DNA of 7,447 nt from Actinomyces sp. (GTDB taxonomy: Bacteria > Actinomycetota > Acidimicrobiia > Acidimicrobiales > Aldehydirespiratoraceae): the NCBI GenBank assembly GCA_003697065.1, contig RFFY01000465.1, positions 1 through 7,447 of the forward strand, in the 5' to 3' direction. Each line of letters opens with the position of its first letter. Position 1 is the first letter of the stretch. The position numbers and the translations under genes were made by a program. The notes below the pieces were generated by a model, which saw only the letters and a list, made by a program, of their open reading frames with translations, was not told the origin of the DNA and made no database searches. Shown here piece by piece: positions 1 to 3,970 of the stretch.

Positions 1-519
1 GCGCCCCTCACCGGTGGGCAGCTCACCCTCGTCGGCCCCGAGGCGCCAGGCCTCGAGGATGGTCAGCCAGCCCGTGCACCGGCACAGGTGGGCCTGGAGG
101 GCCCGGGCCGCCCGGTCGGTGTCCCCGGGCGTCGTGCCCGCTCGTCGCAGACCCTCGAAGCGGCAGATGATGCCGGGCGTGCAGAACCCGCACTGGCTGG
201 CGCCGACGGCATCGAAGGCCGCCGCCCAGCGTTCGGCCCGACCCTCCGCCAGCCCGTCGACGGTCGTGACGTGCCGCCCCGCCATGCGCCGTAGGGGCGT
301 CACGCAGGCCACCCGGGGGGAGCCGTCGACGAGCACGGTGCAGCATCCGCACTGGCCCTGGGGGCTGCACCCGTCCTTGGGGGTGCGCACCCCGAGGCGG
401 TCGCGCAGGGCCGCCAGGAGCGAACCCCCGTCGTCGATCACCGAGACGGACTCGCCGTCGAGGATGAACGACACCGTCGCCGCGGGATCGGTCGTCGGGG
501 GCCGCGTCGGGTCGGTCAT
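1..519 (-). CDS. [2Fe-2S]-binding subunit or domain of a molybdenum hydroxylase (XDH/CoxS family), partial
   Basis: The reading frame opens with ATG at 519 and stays open to the window edge, giving 173 residues without a stop. Residues about 15-85 form a plant-type ferredoxin domain with cysteines C51, C57, C60 and C72; an extra cysteine, C59, gives a CGCC run. Residues about 95-160 form the second [2Fe-2S] helical domain, with QCGFC (C110, C113) and LCRCTGW (C146, C148). In this family the two clusters pass electrons from the molybdenum cofactor to a flavin or external acceptor. Stand-alone small subunits are usually about 155-175 residues, so the missing stop about 23 residues after the last cysteine allows either a small subunit about to end or the N-terminus of a fusion with the molybdopterin-binding part; the window cannot decide. 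The substrate is unknown. It is transcribed divergently from the lipoprotein gene. No Shine-Dalgarno sequence precedes the ATG, but a TAGCCT hexamer lies 7 nt upstream, which suggests a leaderless mRNA. The family call is firm. Confidence 0.93.
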   Translation of the reverse strand, partial: MTDPTRPPTTDPAATVSFILDGESVSVIDDGGSLLAALRDRLGVRTPKDGCSPQGQCGCCTVLVDGSPRVACVTPLRRMAGRHVTTVDGLAEGRAERWAAAFDAVGASQCGFCTPGIICRFEGLRRAGTTPGDTDRAARALQAHLCRCTGWLTILEAWRLGADEGELPTGEGR

Positions 520-526
520 GGGCCGA

Positions 527-532
527 AGGCTA
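527..532 (-). promoter_or_regulatory. Putative -10 hexamer of the [2Fe-2S] gene
   Basis: On the minus strand TAGCCT fits the TAnnnT -10 pattern and ends 7 nt before the ATG at 519, so transcription would begin at or next to the start codon. There is no ribosome binding site. It shares the TA at 531-532 with the opposite-strand hexamer. No recognisable -35 was seen; it would lie inside the lipoprotein gene. Confidence 0.5.
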
Positions 533-536
533 GGGT
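531..536 (+). promoter_or_regulatory. Putative -10 hexamer of the lipoprotein gene
   Basis: TAGGGT fits TAnnnT and ends 8 nt before the GTG at 545, the spacing expected for a leaderless transcript. It overlaps the divergent hexamer at 527-532 by two bases, so polymerase could hardly occupy both at once. No clear -35 is visible. Confidence 0.5.
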
Positions 537-544
537 CGGCGTGC

Positions 545-1438
545 GTGAAGCGACTCCATCGCCGCCATCTCCTCGCCGGCGTGGGCGCCGCCGGTCTCCT
601 CACCGCCTGCGGGGGCTCCGGTGACGCCACGGGTGAGGCCGCCACCTCCGCCGCCGAACGCTCGGGGGAGCCCCGCTTCGTCGTGCCGACCTTCCCCGAC
701 GGCTTCCGCCAGCCGCCGACTGTGGTGGCCGGCATCGAGCAGCGCCTCACCTTCGTGGTGGCCGACGAGCTCGACATCCTGCGCCGCCAGGCCCCGCCGA
801 GCCTCGCCATGACGGTCAGCCGCGACGACACGGCCCTCGTCGAGACCACCCTCGAGCTGCACGCCGACGGGATCGTGACGCCCTACTACCCCCTGCGGAC
901 GACCTTCCCCGAACCCGGCGAGTACCGGGCCCGGGTCGCCGACCTCGACCCCGTACCCTTCGTGGTCGCCGACCGGGCCGACGTCGACCTCGTCCAGGTG
1001 GGCGATCCCCTGCGCCCCGTCGACACCCCCACCGTCGACGACGCCCGGGGGGTCGATCCGATCTGCACCCGGGCCACGCCCTGCCCCTTCCACGAGATCA
1101 CCCTCACCGAGGCCATCGCCGATCCCCGGCCCGTCGTCTTTCTCGTGTCGACGCCGGGGTTCTGCCAGACCGACATCTGCGGTCCGGTGCTCGAACTGCT
1201 CATCGACGCCGCCGCCGAGCGTGACGACCTGGCGGTGGTGCACGCCGAGGTGTACGTCGACCCGAACACCGATTTCGCCTCGGGAGGCTTTCCCGAGACG
1301 ACACCCGCCGTGCAGACCTACGCCCTGCCCTTCGAGCCCCAGCTGGTGGTGGGCGACGCCGCCGGTGTCGTGACCGCCCGCCTCGACACCATGTGGGACC
1401 GCGCCGAACTCGCTCAGGCCCTCGCCTCGGTGGCGTGA
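545..1438 (+). CDS. Tat-type lipoprotein with C-terminal thioredoxin-like domain
   Basis: This protein has 297 residues. The frame is open much further upstream, but that part lies antisense to the [2Fe-2S] gene. GTG at 545 gives a proper signal peptide: HRRHLLAG (twin arginine R6-R7), a short hydrophobic stretch, and the lipobox LTAC with C22 as the lipidated cysteine. A low-complexity linker follows. Residues about 45-150 look like a beta-rich domain, rich in alternating hydrophobics and ending near a GEYRARV strand. The segment around C174 and C180 (PICTRATPCPFH) leads into a thioredoxin-like domain, about 185-297, that starts with a hydrophobic strand followed by FCQTDICGP (C207-x4-C212). 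The spacing differs from the CxxC of classical thioredoxins. A similar C-x4-CGP motif occurs, as far as I recall, in actinobacterial thioredoxin-family lipoproteins. The protein is expected outside the cytoplasmic membrane; a thiol-redox or metal-handling role is inference. The start is probably leaderless, since no Shine-Dalgarno precedes it. Confidence 0.82.
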   Translation: MKRLHRRHLLAGVGAAGLLTACGGSGDATGEAATSAAERSGEPRFVVPTFPDGFRQPPTVVAGIEQRLTFVVADELDILRRQAPPSLAMTVSRDDTALVETTLELHADGIVTPYYPLRTTFPEPGEYRARVADLDPVPFVVADRADVDLVQVGDPLRPVDTPTVDDARGVDPICTRATPCPFHEITLTEAIADPRPVVFLVSTPGFCQTDICGPVLELLIDAAAERDDLAVVHAEVYVDPNTDFASGGFPETTPAVQTYALPFEPQLVVGDAAGVVTARLDTMWDRAELAQALASVA

Positions 1439-1471
1439 GGACCCCCGACGGGGACCGCCGACGCGCGCCGG

Positions 1472-1492
1472 GCCGGGGACCGGGTGCCCGGC
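1472..1492. terminator. Possible stem-loop between convergent genes
   Basis: GCCGGG (1472-1477) can pair with CCCGGC (1487-1492) around a 9-nt loop. It lies in the 58-nt gap where the lipoprotein gene and the erpA-like gene converge, so it could stop transcription from both sides. There is no T tract, and in DNA this GC-rich a 6-bp stem can arise by chance. Confidence 0.3.
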
Positions 1493-1496
1493 GGTA

Positions 1497-1817
1497 TCAG
1501 CTGAAGGACTGACCGCAGCCGCAGGTGCGCTGGGCGTTGGGGTTGTCGATCGAGAAGCCCGCCCGCTCCAGGCTGTCGGTGTAGTCGAGGGTGGCGCCCT
1601 GCAGCAGGGGTGCCGAGGAGGCGTCGACGACGACCCGGACCTCGCCGACGGTGACGGTCTGGTCCTCGTCGGAGATCTCGGTGTCGAAGAACATCTCGTA
1701 GGAGAATCCGGAGCATCCGCCCGGACGGACGGCGACGCGCAGGGCCAGGGACTCGTCGCCCTCGGCCTTCATCAGCTCGGCGACCTTGGCGGCGGCGCTG
1801 TCGGTGAGTCGGATCAC
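1497..1817 (-). CDS. erpA: A-type iron-sulfur cluster carrier (IscA/ErpA/SufA family)
   Basis: This 106-residue protein has the usual length for the family. A-type carriers bind a [2Fe-2S] or [4Fe-4S] cluster in the cytoplasm and hand it to target enzymes. The three ligand cysteines are present: C35 in RPGGCSGF, and C99 and C101 in the C-terminal TCGCGQSF. The spacing is the same as in E. coli IscA (C35, C99, C101). The DNPNA segment before the CGCG resembles ErpA-type proteins, so erpA is preferred, but iscA or sufA cannot be excluded. The start is GTG at 1817, preceded by a strong AGGAGGA five nucleotides upstream, unlike most genes in this window. It lies 94 nt downstream of the regulator gene on the same strand and is probably co-transcribed with it, with a possible internal promoter in the gap. 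Neighbouring Fe-S genes support the role. Confidence 0.93.
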   Translation of the reverse strand: MIRLTDSAAAKVAELMKAEGDESLALRVAVRPGGCSGFSYEMFFDTEISDEDQTVTVGEVRVVVDASSAPLLQGATLDYTDSLERAGFSIDNPNAQRTCGCGQSFS

Positions 1818-1822
1818 GTGGG

Positions 1823-1829
1823 TCCTCCT
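1823..1829 (-). promoter_or_regulatory. Strong Shine-Dalgarno of the erpA-like gene
   Basis: AGGAGGA on the minus strand lies 5 nt before the GTG at 1817 and fixes that start. It implies a leadered mRNA here, in contrast to the six leaderless-looking starts in the window. Confidence 0.8.
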
Positions 1830-1836
1830 GTGTCGG

Positions 1837-1852
1837 CTGCCCCGGGGGGCAG
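1837..1852. repeat. Inverted repeat in the leader of the erpA-like gene
   Basis: CTGCCCC (1837-1843) and GGGGCAG (1846-1852) form a perfect 7-bp inverted repeat separated by 2 nt. It lies 7 nt upstream of the Shine-Dalgarno of the erpA-like gene and about 12 nt downstream of a possible -10. It could be a repressor site or an RNA hairpin near the ribosome binding site. With no U tract it is not a standard terminator. Confidence 0.45.
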
Positions 1853-1863
1853 GGTCGGTGTCG

Positions 1864-1869
1864 AGGCTA
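1864..1869 (-). promoter_or_regulatory. Possible internal -10 hexamer for the erpA-like gene
   Basis: TAGCCT on the minus strand is identical to the hexamers placed before the [2Fe-2S] gene and selA. It would start a transcript near 1857, giving a leader of about 40 nt with the inverted repeat and the Shine-Dalgarno. Read-through from the regulator gene is the alternative. Confidence 0.35.
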
Positions 1870-1911
1870 GCGGTGGGGGCGGCCGGCCCGCATCGGACGG
1901 GAACGGCCCCC

Positions 1912-2598
1912 TCAGACGGGCACCAGGTCGACCTGGCAGGGTTGGCGGTCGGTGAGGGTGCGGAAGCTCGTCATCCGGCAGCCCCCGAGGGAGTCGCAGA
2001 AGCCGGCCACGAGGCCCTCGTGGAGCCCGCAGACCAGATCGGGACTGCCGGCGGCGAGATCGGCGAAGGGGCACCGGGTGAAGGCGACGGTGGTGGCCTC
2101 GTCGTCGTCGACGGTGGCGGGGTCGAAACCCAGCCCGGCGGACAAGGCGCACACGGCGGCCACCGGGTCGCCGCCGGCGTGACCACGGGCGAGGTGGCGG
2201 CCCTCGTCGCGGCCCGCACCACGGGCGTCGGCGGCGCCGAGGCCGGCGTCGGCGGCGAGGCGCACGAGCATGCGGGCCAGCAGGGGGAGCACGGGGGGCT
2301 CGAGCCCCAGCGAGGGGGCGTCGGCGGCCAGGGCGTAGCGGTGCTGGGGGCGCCCGACCCCACCGGAGGCCTCGATGTGCAGCTCCAGCAGGCCGACCTC
2401 GCGCATGTGCTCGAGGTGGCTGCGGACCGTGTTGACGTGGAGCCCGAGGGTGGCGGCGATGTCGGCGGTCGACAGGGGCGCCGCCGAGCGGGCCAGCTCG
2501 AGGTAGATGGCGTAGCGCGTGTTGTCGCCCAGAGCCCGGAAGATCTCGCGCCGGGCGAGGTCGACGCCGGCGGGATCGGACGGGGTAGGATCGGCCAT
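1912..2598 (-). CDS. Winged-helix regulator with cysteine-rich C-terminal domain (SufR-like)
   Basis: This 228-residue protein starts at ATG 2598. Residues about 17-75 form an ArsR/DeoR-type winged helix (RALGDNTRYAIYLEL, then STADIAATLGLHVNTVRSHL as the helix-turn-helix). GGVGRPQHRYAL at 79-90 is the wing, matching the GRPxxxY pattern I know from SufR-type regulators. Residues 95-145 are an Ala/Gly-rich helical region. The C-terminal domain holds C150, C176, C190, C201, C207 and C221, with TRCPF and LVCGLHEGL segments. SufR proteins bind an Fe-S cluster through conserved C-terminal cysteines and repress Fe-S assembly genes. C176-x13-C190 fits a spacing I recall from that family, but the outer cysteines do not line up clearly, so Fe-S binding is inferred. 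The neighbours strengthen the case: an A-type carrier downstream on the same strand and mrp/apbC divergent at 41 nt. The gene looks leaderless, with TAAACT 6 nt before the ATG. A generic ArsR-family regulator is the alternative. Confidence 0.8.
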   Translation of the reverse strand: MADPTPSDPAGVDLARREIFRALGDNTRYAIYLELARSAAPLSTADIAATLGLHVNTVRSHLEHMREVGLLELHIEASGGVGRPQHRYALAADAPSLGLEPPVLPLLARMLVRLAADAGLGAADARGAGRDEGRHLARGHAGGDPVAAVCALSAGLGFDPATVDDDEATTVAFTRCPFADLAAGSPDLVCGLHEGLVAGFCDSLGGCRMTSFRTLTDRQPCQVDLVPV

Positions 2599-2604
2599 GT
2601 GACG

Positions 2605-2610
2605 AGTTTA
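2605..2610 (-). promoter_or_regulatory. Putative -10 hexamer of the regulator gene
   Basis: TAAACT on the minus strand ends 6 nt before the ATG at 2598, and no Shine-Dalgarno is present, so a leaderless transcript is likely. The expected -35 position falls on the mrp -10, so the two promoters interlock. Confidence 0.5.
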
Positions 2611-2611
2611 C

Positions 2612-2625
2612 ACGGTCCTGGCCGT
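2612..2625. promoter_or_regulatory. Candidate operator between divergent promoters
   Basis: ACGGTCCTGGCCGT is an imperfect palindrome (ACGG-N6-CCGT, 5 of 7 pairs matching). It is centred at 2618.5, almost midway between the two -10 hexamers. A dimeric winged-helix protein bound here would block both promoters. The operator role, and that the adjacent regulator is the binder, are inference. Confidence 0.35.
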
Positions 2626-2631
2626 TAGAAT
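2626..2631 (+). promoter_or_regulatory. Putative -10 hexamer of mrp
   Basis: TAGAAT is the closest match to TATAAT among the candidate hexamers in the window. It ends 8 nt before the ATG at 2640, and there is no Shine-Dalgarno, which suggests a leaderless mRNA. Confidence 0.55.
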
Positions 2632-2639
2632 CAGCGCCG

Positions 2640-3821
2640 ATGTCGGCGTCCGACCAGTCCGGTCACCCCGTTCCCGATCCCGAGGCGGTCACCGCCGTCC
2701 TCGGCGGCGTCGTCGACCCCGAGCTCGGTCTCGACATCGTCGAGCTGGGCATGGTCCGCCGCGTCGACTGCGAGCCCGACGGCACCGTCGCCGTCACCAT
2801 CGCCCTCACTACCCCCGGGTGCCCCCTCCGTAGCCAGATCGAACGCGACGCCCGGGCCCGCCTCGAGTCCCTGCCCGGCGTGAGGGAGGTGCGCCTCCGT
2901 TGGGAGGTCCTCGACGCCGACGCCAAGGCCGCCGCCATGGACCGGGCCCGCCGCCACGCCGCCGAGAACCCACCCGACACCTCGGTGCCGCCCACGGCCC
3001 GGGTCCTCATGATCGCCTCCGGCAAGGGCGGGGTGGGCAAGTCGTCGGTGTCCACCAACCTGGCCGCCGGGCTCGCCGACCGCGGCTTCGCCGTGGGGGT
3101 CATGGACGCCGACATCTGGGGCTTTTCGGTGCCGCGCATGCTCGGCGTCGACGGTGAGCTCACCGCCCGGGAGGGTCGCATCGTCCCCGTCACCCGCTCC
3201 ATCGGCGAGGGGCGGGTCGACGTGGTGTCGATGGGCTACCTGGTCGAGGGTGAGGACACGGCCCTCATGTGGCGCGGCCTCATGTTGAACCGGGCCGTCC
3301 AGCACTTCTGCCAGGACGTCCGCTGGGCCGACGACCTCGACTACCTCGTCATCGACATGCCACCGGGTACCGGCGACGTGCAGATGGGGCTCGCCCGCCT
3401 CCTGCCGCGCGCCGAGATGATCGTCGTCACCACCCCCGCCCTCGCCGCCCAGAAGGTGGCGGCCCGGGTCGTCGACATGGGCCGGCGCAGCCACCTGCGG
3501 ATCATCGGCGTGATCGAGAACATGAGCGCCTACGTCGACGACACCGGCCGCCGCCACGAGGTCTTCGGCAGCGGGGGCGGCCGCGCCCTCGCCGAGGAGG
3601 TCGGGGTGCCCCTGTTGGCCGAGATACCCCTGTCGCGGGCGGTGGCGGTCGGCGGCGACGAGGGCACGCCGGTCGTGCTCACCGACGACCCCGCCGGCGA
3701 CGCCGTCCGACGCCTCGTCGCCGATCTCGCCACCATCCACGCTCCCCCGGTCGAGATGACGGGCTGCACCGCCCGCCTCCTCGCCGCCGCCGAGGCCGCC
3801 GTCGACGCCGCCGGGCTCTGA
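2640..3821 (+). CDS. mrp: Mrp/ApbC-type P-loop ATPase, Fe-S cluster carrier, with MIP18 domain
   Basis: This 393-residue protein has the common bacterial Mrp layout. Residues about 12-95 are an N-terminal MIP18/DUF59 domain with the conserved TTPGCPL (C61). A linker follows, then the deviant Walker A SGKGGVGKSS at 127-136, DADIWGFSVPRMLG at 156-169, and the Walker B-like YLVIDMPPGTGD at 235-246. GVIENMS is at 290-296 and FGSGGG at 309-314. Mrp/ApbC proteins are cytoplasmic dimers that bind and transfer Fe-S clusters with ATP hydrolysis. The CxxC that follows ENMS in E. coli ApbC is absent: ENMSAYVDDTGRRHEVFG has no cysteine. The remaining cysteines are C44, C61, C224 and C376. I recall that actinobacterial Mrp proteins commonly lack the CxxC, but could not check. 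The gene is divergent from the SufR-like regulator, and the GGDEF-EAL gene follows after 149 nt. Family identity is firm; Fe-S transfer is inferred from family and context. Confidence 0.95.
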   Translation: MSASDQSGHPVPDPEAVTAVLGGVVDPELGLDIVELGMVRRVDCEPDGTVAVTIALTTPGCPLRSQIERDARARLESLPGVREVRLRWEVLDADAKAAAMDRARRHAAENPPDTSVPPTARVLMIASGKGGVGKSSVSTNLAAGLADRGFAVGVMDADIWGFSVPRMLGVDGELTAREGRIVPVTRSIGEGRVDVVSMGYLVEGEDTALMWRGLMLNRAVQHFCQDVRWADDLDYLVIDMPPGTGDVQMGLARLLPRAEMIVVTTPALAAQKVAARVVDMGRRSHLRIIGVIENMSAYVDDTGRRHEVFGSGGGRALAEEVGVPLLAEIPLSRAVAVGGDEGTPVVLTDDPAGDAVRRLVADLATIHAPPVEMTGCTARLLAAAEAAVDAAGL

Positions 3822-3859
3822 GACGCCGGCACCGCGCCCGGCCCGGCTCAACTTCGCGC

Positions 3860-3887
3860 CCCGGTGCGCCGACAGGACAGCACCGGG
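3860..3887. terminator. Inverted repeat downstream of mrp
   Basis: CCCGGTGC (3860-3867) and GCACCGGG (3880-3887) form a perfect 8-bp inverted repeat with a 12-nt loop, in the 149-nt gap after mrp. It may end mrp transcription or serve as a regulatory site for the next gene. No T tract follows. No convincing TAnnnT promoter was found in the rest of this gap (3822-3970). Confidence 0.35.
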
Positions 3888-3960
3888 AGGTCTCCGCCCG
3901 ACCAGGGCCCTCCACACCGAACCGGGGACAAGACCGCACGGTGACCGGACGACGCGGGCG

Positions 3961-3967
3961 GGAGGTG
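3961..3967 (+). promoter_or_regulatory. Shine-Dalgarno of the GGDEF-EAL gene
   Basis: GGAGGTG lies just before the ATG at 3971, with a rather short 3-nt spacing after the last G (4 nt after the GGAGGT core). It supports ATG 3971 over the in-frame GTG at 3941, which has no upstream purine-rich site. Confidence 0.6.
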
Positions 3968-3970
3968 AGC

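Noticed and set aside
14..544. Upstream extension of the lipoprotein frame
   Set aside because: It is antisense to a well-supported [2Fe-2S] gene, and would bury the signal peptide and lipobox in the middle of a protein.
2607..2612. TTTACA as a -35 box for mrp
   Set aside because: It resembles TTGACA, but lies only 13 nt from the TAGAAT hexamer, too close for a standard promoter.
1786..2628. A 280-codon plus-strand frame over the regulator gene
   Set aside because: Gly/Val-rich product with no motif. The minus strand has the winged-helix and cysteine-rich domains.
2631..3917. A 428-codon open frame on the minus strand covering mrp
   Set aside because: Its product is Gly/Val/His/Asp-rich with no domain, and the plus strand encodes a clear Mrp/ApbC. 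It is a mirror of GC-rich codon use.
3941..3943. GTG as start of the GGDEF-EAL gene
   Set aside because: It is in frame and would add ten residues, but has no ribosome binding site or TAnnnT hexamer, while ATG 3971 has GGAGGTG.
3269..3970. Upstream extension of the GGDEF-EAL frame
   Set aside because: It overlaps mrp out of frame and encodes an Arg/Pro/Gly-rich string. The Shine-Dalgarno before ATG 3971 marks the real start.
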